A DNA stretch of 64,000 bases. Origin: a virus. The translations under genes were made by a program, and so were the position numbers. Numbering within the stretch: the first letter of the stretch is position 1; the number at the start of each line of letters is the position of its first letter. The notes under the pieces are model-generated. The model was not told the origin of the DNA and ran no database searches. It was given only the letters and a program-made list of their open reading frames with translations. The DNA lies in IMG/VR virus record IMGVR_UViG_3300042988_000456, positions 1 to 64,000 of that record; one strand, given 5' to 3'. Below, piece after piece: positions 41,484 to 50,685 of this stretch.

Positions 41484-44260
41484 TAGATCACCCGATAAGA
41501 GAATGTAAACGTGTAAACGGTGGACGCTGTACGAGTGGTTACCCAACGAACCTGTGCGCGATCATTCACGGTATCTCCATTGATTGACACAGGGTTGTCG
41601 CTGACAAAAGCTGTAGCCACCGCAGTGCCTCCGCACTGCCCTAACGAAGAAAAGTTGGAAGCAATGGGGAGAGACATTCCAAACTCCGTGTTGCCAGCAG
41701 CAGTGGGATCAGCAGTAAATGAACCACTGACTGTGACGGTGTCGCCAACCCGCATGTAGTGGCAAGCTGCGGGGGTGGCTGAGTCAAGATTGGTGACAAT
41801 GGTCAAAGAAGGTGTGTAGGTGCCAGAGAACACGTTGCCGTCACCAGCAGCAGGCGCAGTGACTGCGGTGCGAACAATCGACAGACCGCTGGTGCCTTGG
41901 AGTGATACCAGTCCATCAGCAGCAATGCGGAAGCGTTCTACCGGAGTTACTGACGCTGCGGGTGTGGTATTAAATGACAGGCGTGTCGGCATGTCGCCTG
42001 CGGCAGCCACACCGGACACTGACGCAATAATGGTCGCACCAAGTTTAAATGCGGGTACTGTTACTCCAGAGCCGTCATCACCAGCAAAAACAATGGCACC
42101 AAGTTCATCTCCATTTGAGACCAGTCCTGATGTATTCGCAGACGCTCCGCGACTCTTATTAAACGTAAATTGCGAACCGGAACTGCTTGCGCTCCAAATG
42201 TAAGAACCATAGGAAGCGCCGCTCAAGTTGGTGCCGTGCTTTTGCAACGCAGGTGTTGCACCACCTCCAGAATACGAAACGGTGGTAACTGTTGCGGTAT
42301 ACCCAGAAATTACAGCCCCGCTGGGGTCAACCACAAAAGGAGTGGCATCTGGATTTGCAGAATCCTCGACAACCAAACTGTTACCGGTGCCTGTGTTTGT
42401 GATGCGTAGCGTGTCTCCGGTAGAGGCCGAAGCAATGGTTGTCTCGCCGCCAAAGTAGTTGGCGGCAGTGCCCCCTGCATAGAAGTTCCAGCGTCCAGTT
42501 CCAGAAGCAATGTTCCCGTAGAAGCCATAGTTGTTAGTGGCTCCGGTCAGAGTGGAACTGGCATGGAAACCGTATTGGGTCGTTACTGCTCCGGTGTATG
42601 TGCCCTGAGCTGCATGGTAGTGACTCAAGCCAGCCAAAGTGCCTGCGGAAATGCTTGGGTCAGAGTAAAACTGGTAGGCTGCGGTGGTTGCGGCAGTTGG
42701 ATCAATGGTGCCAACTGACCTAGCAGCAAACGTGAATCCACCACTTGCGGTGTATGTACCAGCAAGTCTTAAACGCTCCGCGCCAGTTGTGGAACTACCA
42801 ATACCAACATTGCCAGAACTATCAATCCGCATCCGCTCAGTCGGTGTGCTAACAGAGCCAGACGGGGCTGTACGGAATGACAGCCGTCCGCCAATAATCC
42901 CGCTGCTGGCGGTTGGTGAAACATCTACCTCGCCAGTAATCTGTGCGGCACTGACAAAGTTTGATCCATCGTCGCCGTCGAAAATAATGCTACCAAGGTC
43001 ATCGTCTGCAAGCACAACGCTGCGGGTATTGACAGATGCCCCGCGAGACTTCGCCAAGCTGACCCCGCCAGCGCCTGCACCACTTGTCCACCGTGACACC
43101 CCCATAAAAGCTGCGCTGGTGGTGCTATTTACCTGAAGTGATGGGGTGATGGATTGACCGTAAGTAATGGCGGCCTGATCTGTTCCAACAATAACCCTGC
43201 CACTTGCATCAATCACAAAAGGTGTGCTATCTGTGCTGGCGGAATCCTCCACCAATAAAGAGTTTCCAGTGCCTGTGTTGGTGATTTTCAGCGTTGCACC
43301 TGTTGATGCGGAAGTGATGGAAGTCTCGCCGCCAAAATAGTTGGCTGCAGTGCCCAAAGAACGGACGCCGTACTTGTTGGCTCCTGCGGTCACATTGAGA
43401 TAGACCCCGGCAACGGCAGCAACGCCTGCGCTTTCGTTAAACGCAAATCCTGTCTCATTTGAAAGAGCAACTCCACCGCTGGAAAGTTGAGCATTGAAGT
43501 GCGTAAGGTTGGCTACAGAAGCCGAGAGGGATGGCTGGCTGTCAAAAATTTTGGCGGTGCCAACACCAGTCCCAAAAGATGAGTTGTTCACAAGCCCATA
43601 TGACGTTCCGCTGGTATTGGAGCCGGTGATCTGCAAAGCAGCATTGGTGCCTGTATTGGTAATAAGCAGTGCTGGGTTGGAACTATTTGCAGCCAGTGAA
43701 ACTGCACCGTTAATTGCATGCACATCTGCACTGCCGGAGTCTCCCAAGGTGGTGCTGCCTGTGGCAGTCAAAGAGACGGTTTGAATAGACGGCGCACCAG
43801 TGATGGTGACGCCGCTCATTGTTCCGCCAGTAATGGCAACATTGGCAGGATCGTAGACGCCGGAAGAGACAACCACAAAGTCTGATCCGTTCCATGCCAC
43901 CACAGCCTCTGCACCATTGGGTATGGTGACGCCTGTTGTGGGGCCGGTGCCTACGACTTTGACTGCATAGCCGCCAGTCGTATTGTTGATAACAATGTAA
44001 GCTTTGCTCTGGGCTGGGGCTGTGATCGTCTTGATGCTGGTGCGAGCGCCCGTGCAGAGCAATATGGCCTGACGGGCTGTATTGGTAGCACCAGATGTGG
44101 TGGTCAATGTCACATCTGCGTCCGTGGACAAGGTAGTTGTTCCTGCAACCGCAGAATCCAGAAGCTGCGTGATGGAGGTGTTGACGGTGTTTCCCCATGT
44201 TCCAGAGAGTTCACCTTGCACCGGGAGTGCCAAGCCTAGCAATGTAGTGTATGTTGTCAT
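41483..44260 (-). CDS. large tail-fibre / structural protein
   Basis: 925 residues. LPVQGELSGTWGNTVNTSI at the N-terminus is a recurrent start of phage fibre-like structural proteins. The rest is Ser/Thr/Gly-rich beta repeats (SITSASTGATLKITNTGTGNSLLVEDS occurs in variants near 315, 605 and 640). ATG 44260 with AGGATTGTCA upstream. Probable receptor-binding or shaft protein. Confidence 0.6.
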   Translation of the reverse strand: MTTYTTLLGLALPVQGELSGTWGNTVNTSITQLLDSAVAGTTTLSTDADVTLTTTSGATNTARQAILLCTGARTSIKTITAPAQSKAYIVINNTTGGYAVKVVGTGPTTGVTIPNGAEAVVAWNGSDFVVVSSGVYDPANVAITGGTMSGVTITGAPSIQTVSLTATGSTTLGDSGSADVHAINGAVSLAANSSNPALLITNTGTNAALQITGSNTSGTSYGLVNNSSFGTGVGTAKIFDSQPSLSASVANLTHFNAQLSSGGVALSNETGFAFNESAGVAAVAGVYLNVTAGANKYGVRSLGTAANYFGGETSITSASTGATLKITNTGTGNSLLVEDSASTDSTPFVIDASGRVIVGTDQAAITYGQSITPSLQVNSTTSAAFMGVSRWTSGAGAGGVSLAKSRGASVNTRSVVLADDDLGSIIFDGDDGSNFVSAAQITGEVDVSPTASSGIIGGRLSFRTAPSGSVSTPTERMRIDSSGNVGIGSSTTGAERLRLAGTYTASGGFTFAARSVGTIDPTAATTAAYQFYSDPSISAGTLAGLSHYHAAQGTYTGAVTTQYGFHASSTLTGATNNYGFYGNIASGTGRWNFYAGGTAANYFGGETTIASASTGDTLRITNTGTGNSLVVEDSANPDATPFVVDPSGAVISGYTATVTTVSYSGGGATPALQKHGTNLSGASYGSYIWSASSSGSQFTFNKSRGASANTSGLVSNGDELGAIVFAGDDGSGVTVPAFKLGATIIASVSGVAAAGDMPTRLSFNTTPAASVTPVERFRIAADGLVSLQGTSGLSIVRTAVTAPAAGDGNVFSGTYTPSLTIVTNLDSATPAACHYMRVGDTVTVSGSFTADPTAAGNTEFGMSLPIASNFSSLGQCGGTAVATAFVSDNPVSINGDTVNDRAQVRWVTTRTASTVYTFTFSYRVI

Positions 44261-44269
44261 TGACAATCC

Positions 44270-44896
44270 TTACGATGTTGATGTATTTTGCCAGCCGGGG
44301 GTTTGAGCGTCAACGACAGCAACCCAGCCTGAACTGTCTGTATTATCGGTGGGAGTCCAGCCGGAAGCTTGTGTATTTGTCACTGGAGTCCATGTCTCAT
44401 CTCCAGACGGAGCATTGTTATTCCACCCTGCCGTCTGCTCATCATCAATCAACTCCCACTGCCGTGGGTAGATGTTGGCATCACCGCCGACTATGCCGTA
44501 ACTTCCAGCCAGTGCCTGAATGCTCCAAGAGCGTGACAAAGATGCATCTTGCCCTGCAATCGTGTAAACGCCAGCAGCGGCTGACAAAACTTTGCCAACC
44601 AAAACACTGGCAGAACCTCCGGTGACGGAGTACGACCCCGCAACTGCGGAAATCTGTTTGCTGCGTAGGAGAGTTGCTGTGCCGCCTGTGGTGGCGTAGG
44701 AGCCAGCATCTGCGGAGATGCGCTTGCTGCGTAACAGGTTTGCTGCGCCACCTGTTGTAGCGTAAGAACCTGCTGCTGCCGACACAAACTTGCTGCGCAG
44801 GAGCGTAGCATCACCGCCCGTAACGCTGTACGAACCTGCGTCGGCAGAGATGGCATATGCCCCACCGCCGCCTGTGAGCGCGAGCAGCAGGGACAT
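44270..44896 (-). CDS. repeat protein of fibre module
   Basis: 208 residues. After a short lead come six 22-residue repeats of the type ISADAGSYATTGGTATLLRSK, then a tail with GW repeats (TAGWNNN, ASGWTPT, SSGWVAV, TPGWQNT). It probably forms a beta-solenoid with a Trp-rich attachment end. Tandem origin makes slippage likely. Confidence 0.6.
   Translation of the reverse strand: MSLLLALTGGGGAYAISADAGSYSVTGGDATLLRSKFVSAAAGSYATTGGAANLLRSKRISADAGSYATTGGTATLLRSKQISAVAGSYSVTGGSASVLVGKVLSAAAGVYTIAGQDASLSRSWSIQALAGSYGIVGGDANIYPRQWELIDDEQTAGWNNNAPSGDETWTPVTNTQASGWTPTDNTDSSGWVAVVDAQTPGWQNTSTS
44464..44860 (-). repeat. six tandem 66-bp coding repeats
   Basis: These DNA repeats encode the 22-residue units of the gene at 44270-44896. 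Units 1-4 are closest; units 5-6 are diverged, and identity falls toward the 3' end. Confidence 0.6.
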
Positions 44897-44899
44897 GGA

Positions 44900-45031
44900 T
44901 TACCCTACAAATACGGCGATAGCGCCTTCTTTGCGGTAGCCATACCCCTCAAACTGCCTGATCTCTCCATCAACCCAAGTTGCATCATCAACTTCAGTTC
45001 CGCCCATTGGGCCACCAGACAATATGGTCAT
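44900..45031 (-). CDS. small fibre-module protein
   Basis: 43 residues (MTILSGGPMGGTEVDDATWV...GYGYRKEGAIAVFVG), ATG two bases past the previous stop with GGGAG upstream. Reads like a tiny capping domain. Unrecognised. Confidence 0.5.
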   Translation of the reverse strand: MTILSGGPMGGTEVDDATWVDGEIRQFEGYGYRKEGAIAVFVG

Positions 45032-45033
45032 GT

Positions 45034-46476
45034 TCACTCCCAGTATGCGTTTATACCAACCATGCCGCGAATCACCTGAGACGCTGTGGCGGTGCCGACA
45101 GGCATCTTCAAGATGATGTGCAAGTATGTTCCCGGCTCCACCGTAATCGGGGCATCAAGATTTACATCCACGCGACTGGCTTGCGCACCAATGGCGGCAC
45201 CCACTGCAAAACTCTGAATGCCGAGTGCCAAGCGTCGAGGAGCGCGAGCCGCAGCAGCCTCAGTAGTTGCCAGCGACACCGCAGTCGATCCAGCCCCAAG
45301 CGCCCACTCCAGAACTGTTGCTGTTGTGGCAACTGCCGCTCCAGTGTTAATAGTTTCAATCCAGACGCCGCGCACAATCAAGTTGCGTCCGGTGATGGAG
45401 GTGGTTTGTGCCAGATTCAAATACCCAAACAGGGCGTAGTCAGTTTCAGCACCAGCCACCGCAGCGAACTGGAAGCGACCACCTAGGGTTGCATAACCAG
45501 CGGCAGTGTTGGACAAAGTCGCAGATGTTGCGGCGGCGCTGTTAGCAAAGTTGGCTGTTTGGCCTTGGGTGTAACCAGACGGGCCTTGAATGCCTGACAA
45601 GCCTTGGCCTGTCTTGTTGGTTGCCCAAAGACGGACATTGTCCATGTCGGCAACGCCAATGGTGTAGTTGGCAAACTTGCCCTGCATCACGGATGATGTT
45701 ACCCCGGTGTGATGGTGGCGAATGGCAAACGGGCATGAACCCCCATAAAACACGGAGCCTGTGTTGTTTGGCTTGGGAAGTTCTCCGTACAGCACATCGT
45801 CAATCCAAAACTCAACCTCAGAGTCGCTGATAGACAAGTTGAACTTGTAAACTCTATTGGTGGATGGTGTAAACGTAAATGCAGAAGTAGTTGTTTCTGT
45901 TCCGTTATTGTTCAAAACACCCAGCACCCCAGAAGAGTTGACACGGAAATACACGCCGTCCAACGGCAGAGATGTGGAGGCAGCGGCTGGCAAGAAGAGA
46001 CCAAAATCCAGATTCAAGTTGGTTGGTATTGCGGCAGACAATGCCATTGCCACCTCGCAGTAAACGCCACCACCGCCCTGCAACGGGAAGGAGCGATAAG
46101 TCTGAATCTGGCAACCTGTAGCTGTGGTTGTAGCAGAGGCTCCATTGGTATTCAGGAAGCCGCCTGCCCAAGTCATTGTCAGCGTATTGCTGGTGTACTT
46201 ATGCTTGCTGGAGTTCTGTGCGGTGTAGTTAAAGTTGTCATCATCCCAGACAGAGTCAACGCCGACACGCATCCGGTAGTCCGAGGAAATCTCCGGGGAC
46301 TTGATGTATGGTGTGCCAGTGATAGAGCCGGGGTCATTCTCACCAAACAGCAGAACTGCACCCACATTGGCGGGGTTTGCAGCAGCATTTGTCTCAGGAA
46401 TGATCTTGAGTTGATTCGATGCGTTTACCTCTACGACATTGCCAGAGGTGTTGCCTTCAATGCGAAATCCTGCCAT
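45034..46476 (-). CDS. virion structural protein (fibre-associated)
   Basis: 480 residues. N-terminus MAGFRIEGNTSGNVVEVNASNQL resembles fibre or base attachment domains. The middle YKFNLSISDSEVEFWIDDVLYGELP looks like a lectin-like (concanavalin) sandwich. The C-terminal domain is beta-rich. AGGAG precedes the ATG. Confidence 0.55.
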   Translation of the reverse strand: MAGFRIEGNTSGNVVEVNASNQLKIIPETNAAANPANVGAVLLFGENDPGSITGTPYIKSPEISSDYRMRVGVDSVWDDDNFNYTAQNSSKHKYTSNTLTMTWAGGFLNTNGASATTTATGCQIQTYRSFPLQGGGGVYCEVAMALSAAIPTNLNLDFGLFLPAAASTSLPLDGVYFRVNSSGVLGVLNNNGTETTTSAFTFTPSTNRVYKFNLSISDSEVEFWIDDVLYGELPKPNNTGSVFYGGSCPFAIRHHHTGVTSSVMQGKFANYTIGVADMDNVRLWATNKTGQGLSGIQGPSGYTQGQTANFANSAAATSATLSNTAAGYATLGGRFQFAAVAGAETDYALFGYLNLAQTTSITGRNLIVRGVWIETINTGAAVATTATVLEWALGAGSTAVSLATTEAAAARAPRRLALGIQSFAVGAAIGAQASRVDVNLDAPITVEPGTYLHIILKMPVGTATASQVIRGMVGINAYWE

Positions 46477-46485
46477 GACTTACTC

Positions 46486-46779
46486 CTAGTCTGCCCAAAC
46501 GTAACGGGCGGTAAATGTTCCTGTCAGTCGCAAGTTGCTCATGGCTTGCGCTGTAAACCCAACTCCTGCTGTCACCGAGATGACCTGTAACGACAGACCT
46601 CCCAGCGGCAGCATCTGATGCTCAACTGCGTTGTGCGATACGGTGGTATCGGTGCCCATCAGGTAGACCTCAACCTTGGATGTCCCGCTGATCGTAGCCG
46701 CAGAGACGGCAGTCGTTACCACATTGGTTCCGGGTGCGGAACCAAAGTCAAGCGTAACGGTGCCTTGTCCTGTTGCCAT
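46486..46779 (-). CDS. small structural protein
   Basis: 97 residues of beta-rich sequence (GTVTLDFGSAPG, SKVEVYLMG). Its stop is ten bases from the next gene. Probably a head or tail completion or decoration protein. Confidence 0.5.
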   Translation of the reverse strand: MATGQGTVTLDFGSAPGTNVVTTAVSAATISGTSKVEVYLMGTDTTVSHNAVEHQMLPLGGLSLQVISVTAGVGFTAQAMSNLRLTGTFTARYVWAD

Positions 46780-46782
46780 TTA

Positions 46783-47178
46783 TCAGGTCGCTGTAAACAC
46801 TGCGCCGGGGAATGTCACTGTCACCGTCTCGCCAGACGCCACCGTCTGCGAGGAGCCGTAATCCCAGTACGCCACATTGGTTCCAGATGTGGAATCAGTC
46901 AGCACTGCGTACCGGAAAGAGAACCCTGCACCCGTAGCATTCCACACTGCGGGGTTGCTCAGTGTCAGAGTGTAGGTTCCGCCAGATTGAGTCGGGGTAG
47001 AGTTGACGCCAGCGGAGTTACCACCCGTGCTGTAGCCGTTGCCGTTGGCAACTTCAGTGATCGTTCCAAGCGTTGCGTCTACTGCGGTAGCCAGCTTGAT
47101 CACCCATGAGTCTGTTCCAGCGTTGACGCCTTCAAGCAGTCCTTCGATACCCGTTTGGAACTTGTTGTACGTTGCCAT
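46783..47178 (-). CDS. structural protein, paralogue of the next gene upstream
   Basis: 131 residues. LSNPAVWNATGAGFSFRYAVL and VTVTFPGAVF match positions in the gene at 47188-47601, so the two are a diverged duplication. Beta-rich, probably head or tail surface. Confidence 0.5.
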   Translation of the reverse strand: MATYNKFQTGIEGLLEGVNAGTDSWVIKLATAVDATLGTITEVANGNGYSTGGNSAGVNSTPTQSGGTYTLTLSNPAVWNATGAGFSFRYAVLTDSTSGTNVAYWDYGSSQTVASGETVTVTFPGAVFTAT

Positions 47179-47187
47179 TTAGAACCC

Positions 47188-47601
47188 CTAGTTCGATGAG
47201 CGCAGCACTGCGCTTGAAGATGTGTTCGCCGGAAACGTGACCGTGAACGTAAGGACGGATGTTTTGTCTGCGCCGAAGTCCAGCACAGCAATCGACTTGT
47301 TGCCTTTGCTGGCGTTGTAGATCAGTGCATAACGGGCTGTGAGCGCAGCATTCCAAGAAACATCTGCAAAGTCGGCATACACCGTGAACCCATCCGTACC
47401 AATGGTCGGAGTCAGAAGCTGCTGACCTCCAGCGGAGTAGCCAGAAGCAACCACCTCATCTGTGGTTGAGTACACGGTGGTGTCCTGATCCAATGACGCA
47501 TTACCTGTGTACAAGGCAATGTAAATGTCATCATTCAGCAAGTCGTGAACGGCTTGCCAACATTCGGATTTAAACGATGTAGTTTGCGTTTGAATGCTCA
47601 T
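47188..47601 (-). CDS. structural protein
   Basis: 137 residues, ATGA overlap upstream. ADVSWNAALTARYALIY and FTVTFPANTSSS align with the paralogue at 46783. DLLNDDIYIALYTGNAS at the N-terminus is common in small phage structural proteins. Confidence 0.5.
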   Translation of the reverse strand: MSIQTQTTSFKSECWQAVHDLLNDDIYIALYTGNASLDQDTTVYSTTDEVVASGYSAGGQQLLTPTIGTDGFTVYADFADVSWNAALTARYALIYNASKGNKSIAVLDFGADKTSVLTFTVTFPANTSSSAVLRSSN

Positions 47602-48251
47602 GTCACTGGCGTTTTCATTTGACCGGAGCGGTAGGTGTCTTCCTTCTCCATGCCGTCACCAAGACGCTTGGCAAGCATCAAAGCTTCCTTGAACTTCGTC
47701 TCATACAACTGCTGCATGTCAGACTCACCCTTCATAAAGGTGTAGGCTTCCACCAAGCATCCATACAGCAATACGGGGTCAAAGTTATCACCAAGCCATG
47801 TGGTGCTTGCAGTGACAATCGATTCCGGCATGAAGAAGTAGTGCAACTCTGCCTGATAAGCCAACGACGGAGTCGGGCCAAGAATGTAGGTCAACTCACT
47901 CTCGTTGTCAGAGCGAGGGCCAAACAAGGCATAGTACTTGGGCGCACCTGTGCTGGTCGGCGTTGGATACGCCTCCCGAATGTAGTTCACATCCTTGTTC
48001 AGCAGGTAGGTATAAGCACCAGTAGTCGGATGAATGGTAGCTAGTGAGTATGTGGCAAGGAAGTCCAACGGGCACTGCAGATACTTGTTACCCACTGTCA
48101 GGGTTCCAGTGACGCTCTTGCGGAGCGCCGCAAACTGCACGGCGTTGTATATGCGTTTCTCAGTCTGCTGTGTAAACGTTGCAAGCTGCTCCGCAGAGAA
48201 CGTGTTCTCCGTGTAGTCGCTGATGGCAGTACACAACTCCGTGTAATTCAT
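47598..48251 (-). CDS. adaptor / neck protein
   Basis: 217 residues. QTEKRIYNAVQF and a helical bundle with GCLVEAYTFMKGE are seen in podovirus head-tail adaptor proteins. ATG preceded by GAGGTGAT. Confidence 0.6.
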   Translation of the reverse strand: MNYTELCTAISDYTENTFSAEQLATFTQQTEKRIYNAVQFAALRKSVTGTLTVGNKYLQCPLDFLATYSLATIHPTTGAYTYLLNKDVNYIREAYPTPTSTGAPKYYALFGPRSDNESELTYILGPTPSLAYQAELHYFFMPESIVTASTTWLGDNFDPVLLYGCLVEAYTFMKGESDMQQLYETKFKEALMLAKRLGDGMEKEDTYRSGQMKTPVT

Positions 48252-48259
48252 GGATCACC

Positions 48260-48460
48260 TCATGCCATTGGCCCGCGAGCCATGATGCCGCGCTTTGCAG
48301 CGCCAGTGCCACGAATCTTGATGCCGGATGTCTTGGTTTTGTATGCCTGATTTGAGCGGTCAATGTTGCCAACGCTCATGTCCTGATCGTTTAAACGTGT
48401 TGCGCCATAGGCGTTACCGTTTGCAACTTTCTTGGTTGTGTTGTAAACCTTGGTGACCAT
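48260..48460 (-). CDS. small basic structural protein
   Basis: 66 residues from the ATG after AGGGGAAGTAAC. Gly/Lys-rich (IKIRGTGAAKRGIMARG). GTTTAAAC (48389) is within. Occurs as a small head-module gene in related phages by my recollection; function unknown. Confidence 0.5.
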   Translation of the reverse strand: MVTKVYNTTKKVANGNAYGATRLNDQDMSVGNIDRSNQAYKTKTSGIKIRGTGAAKRGIMARGPMA

Positions 48461-48461
48461 G

Positions 48462-48593
48462 TTACTTCCCCTGTTGAGCAACACGGGCCAAGTTGCGACC
48501 CATCTGTTTCCGTTGCTCGTTGGTGGTTCCACCCTTGGTGCCGCCAGATGGCTTTCCGCCGTTCTGGATGGGTTGCTTCTTGTCTGTAGCCAT
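48462..48593 (-). CDS. tiny basic protein
   Basis: 43 residues (MATDKKQPIQNGGKPSGGTKGG...NLARVAQQGK), ATG after AAGGAG, ending one base before the next gene's start. Likely DNA- or capsid-binding by charge; inference. Confidence 0.5.
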   Translation of the reverse strand: MATDKKQPIQNGGKPSGGTKGGTTNEQRKQMGRNLARVAQQGK

Positions 48594-48603
48594 GAGAGAC
48601 TCC

Positions 48604-48993
48604 TTAAGTTACCGAGATTGTAACGGTGCCGACTTGCGTTGTCGCCACCAGATTGTTAGGCGTTAAGCTGACATCAAAGAACCGCGAACCACCCACAGGT
48701 GCCCAACCCCACTGGATGTCTCGACTACCCTCGCCCGGGTATCCACTCGCCAACAGACCAGACGCAATATAGCTGCGATCTGGTCGTGGGTTGCGTAGTG
48801 CTTGCGGATCAAAGACAGGGTACATGCCAAGCTGCAGTTGCGGATGATCCTGCTCCCAGCATTCAGGGCACACCAACATGTTGATGTTCTTTGTCTTGAT
48901 GACCAGTGCCTTGAGTTGCTTGAGCTTGTACCGAAAGCCACAGCGGTCACACTCCGCTATGGCAATCTTGCCAACCGCAAAACTATTGCTCAT
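48604..48993 (-). CDS. zinc-ribbon structural protein
   Basis: 129 residues. C15-x2-C18 and C42-x2-C45 form a zinc ribbon followed by a Pro/Gly-rich tail. Next to the adaptor genes. ATGA overlap upstream. Confidence 0.55.
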   Translation of the reverse strand: MSNSFAVGKIAIAECDRCGFRYKLKQLKALVIKTKNINMLVCPECWEQDHPQLQLGMYPVFDPQALRNPRPDRSYIASGLLASGYPGEGSRDIQWGWAPVGGSRFFDVSLTPNNLVATTQVGTVTISVT

Positions 48994-49679
48994 ACAAACA
49001 TCTGCCTTGGAACAAACCGAACAGGAGCCTTCTCCCGGTCTTCGCCTGCGGCGAAATCCATCTGCTCATCGTACACAGCTTTGAGCATCTGCACACGATC
49101 CGAAAGCTCCGGCGTCTTTAGCGCAAGGTGGTAAGCCAAGCCAGCCACCAAGGCTGGCAGGAACCTGAATTGCACATCTGCAGTTTCCGCACCATCACCA
49201 GCATCCTGAATCCTGCGCAGTCTCCAATAGCGCAAGACATACATGTTGTCTTGATCCGGCACAGGCCACACCGTGACACGGGGTGCATCACGCAGACGCT
49301 GCACCCACAGTTGAATCGGGCGAGCCTGCGTCAACTTGTTGGGGATGCTGGAGTACGTTGAAACACTGATGCGGGAGATGGTCAGGTCTGCCTGCGTTGC
49401 AGAGTTTCCGCTGCCTGTGCGGATGACATGATCCAGCAAATCAATGGTATCGGAGGGAAGGTCGTAGGTGGCAGTTCCCTGTACCAAATTGACACTTCCT
49501 TCTTCAATCGTCCACATGTTGATGCCACGGTTCTGCCACTCAATGGTCATCAAGTTCATTGATCGACGCGCAGTGCGAAGGTCGTAGCCAGTCCTCAACT
49601 CCTTGCCCGCACGTTCCCATGCCTCTTCGGCAATGTCGGTGAAGTCAAGATTGAAGGTGGTGGTGCCGGATGTGGTCAT
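48990..49679 (-). CDS. head-tail adaptor (P22 gp4-like)
   Basis: 229 residues. DIAEEAWERAGKELRTGYDLRTARRSMNLMTIEWQ is the hallmark of adaptor or tail-accessory proteins that dock below the portal, and GLAYHLALKTPELSDRV is the C-terminal helix. Confidence 0.65.
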   Translation of the reverse strand: MTTSGTTTFNLDFTDIAEEAWERAGKELRTGYDLRTARRSMNLMTIEWQNRGINMWTIEEGSVNLVQGTATYDLPSDTIDLLDHVIRTGSGNSATQADLTISRISVSTYSSIPNKLTQARPIQLWVQRLRDAPRVTVWPVPDQDNMYVLRYWRLRRIQDAGDGAETADVQFRFLPALVAGLAYHLALKTPELSDRVQMLKAVYDEQMDFAAGEDREKAPVRFVPRQMFV

Positions 49680-49685
49680 GGTGTT

Positions 49686-50552
49686 TTACCGAAACCCATT
49701 AGGAGGTTGGCCTTGCGTTGTGGAGCCTGTTGCACCGCCGCCAAACAAAGAAGCACCACCCCATCCACCAACACCTTGTGCTGCAGGTGCGGCACCGGTT
49801 TGTCCCCAAGGGGCTGGGCCAGCCATGCTGGGTGCGGCAGGATAGCCGCCTGAGTTTTGCATGGCTTGGGCACCAAGCTGCGCAAAAGGAGACTGCGCAC
49901 CAGCCAAGCTGGAACCAAGTGGCTGGGCTTGTCCAATTTGTTGTGCTTGACCCACTTGAGGTGCCTGCCCCATCTGCGATGTTGGGATAGCTTGACCTGA
50001 TATTGGAATTGCCTGACCAATAGACGGGGCTACACCCAAGGTGTTTTGTCTGGGCAGCATTCCACCCTGAGTTGGCAATGGCGCTGGTCTACCGCCAAAT
50101 GGCTGCTGCACTTGCGGCCTATCCATGCCACCCATGCTGGGATCAAGTTGCTGTCTTTGCGCTGCGTCCATTGCGTTGGATGATCCTGCGGAGCCAAGGG
50201 AAAGTTCTTGCTTCCGAGCCATTAAAGCCTGCAATCCAGCGTTGGCTGGCACATTGTATCCAGCGTTGTCTGACTGCATAGCGTACTTCATTTTGTCAAA
50301 TTCAGATAGCGGCGTTTGCATTCCGGCCTGCATTGGCGACATTGGTGGTTGACCACCTTTCATGCCGTCTAGCTGGCTTTGCTGTTTGCGCATGTCATTG
50401 ATGTTCTGTGCAGAGGGCCTGCTTGCGGCCTGTGCCCGCTGTTTTTGCTGGCGCTGCAACATGCGGTGATATGCGGGAAACCGTTGTGCAGCAGTTTGCT
50501 GCCCAGCAACGGGCGTCATGTTGGGGTTAGGAGGTACTGGAGGCATGATCAT
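49686..50552 (-). CDS. Gln/Pro/Gly-rich virion protein
   Basis: 288 residues, low complexity (QAIPISGQAIPTSQMGQAPQVG). ATG after AAGGA. Disordered; perhaps an internal head protein or linker. Confidence 0.5.
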   Translation of the reverse strand: MIMPPVPPNPNMTPVAGQQTAAQRFPAYHRMLQRQQKQRAQAASRPSAQNINDMRKQQSQLDGMKGGQPPMSPMQAGMQTPLSEFDKMKYAMQSDNAGYNVPANAGLQALMARKQELSLGSAGSSNAMDAAQRQQLDPSMGGMDRPQVQQPFGGRPAPLPTQGGMLPRQNTLGVAPSIGQAIPISGQAIPTSQMGQAPQVGQAQQIGQAQPLGSSLAGAQSPFAQLGAQAMQNSGGYPAAPSMAGPAPWGQTGAAPAAQGVGGWGGASLFGGGATGSTTQGQPPNGFR

Positions 50553-50685
50553 TTTTCCTTCGTGTCTTGCGTTTAGGGGGGGCTCCACCGTTGGTCAATG
50601 TCGCAGCAGGGAACAAGGACTTGGCCTTGCGGGCCTTGGGAATCTTGTCGGGGTTAATCACCCCCATGCCGCGACTTGATCTCAT
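50527..50685 (-). CDS. small basic protein
   Basis: 52 residues (MRSSRGMGVINPDKIPKARKAK...PPKRKTRRKN), ATGA coupled to the gene before and overlapping the next by 26 bases. Strongly positive, so DNA or capsid contact is likely. Confidence 0.5.
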   Translation of the reverse strand: MRSSRGMGVINPDKIPKARKAKSLFPAATLTNGGAPPKRKTRRKNDHASSTS

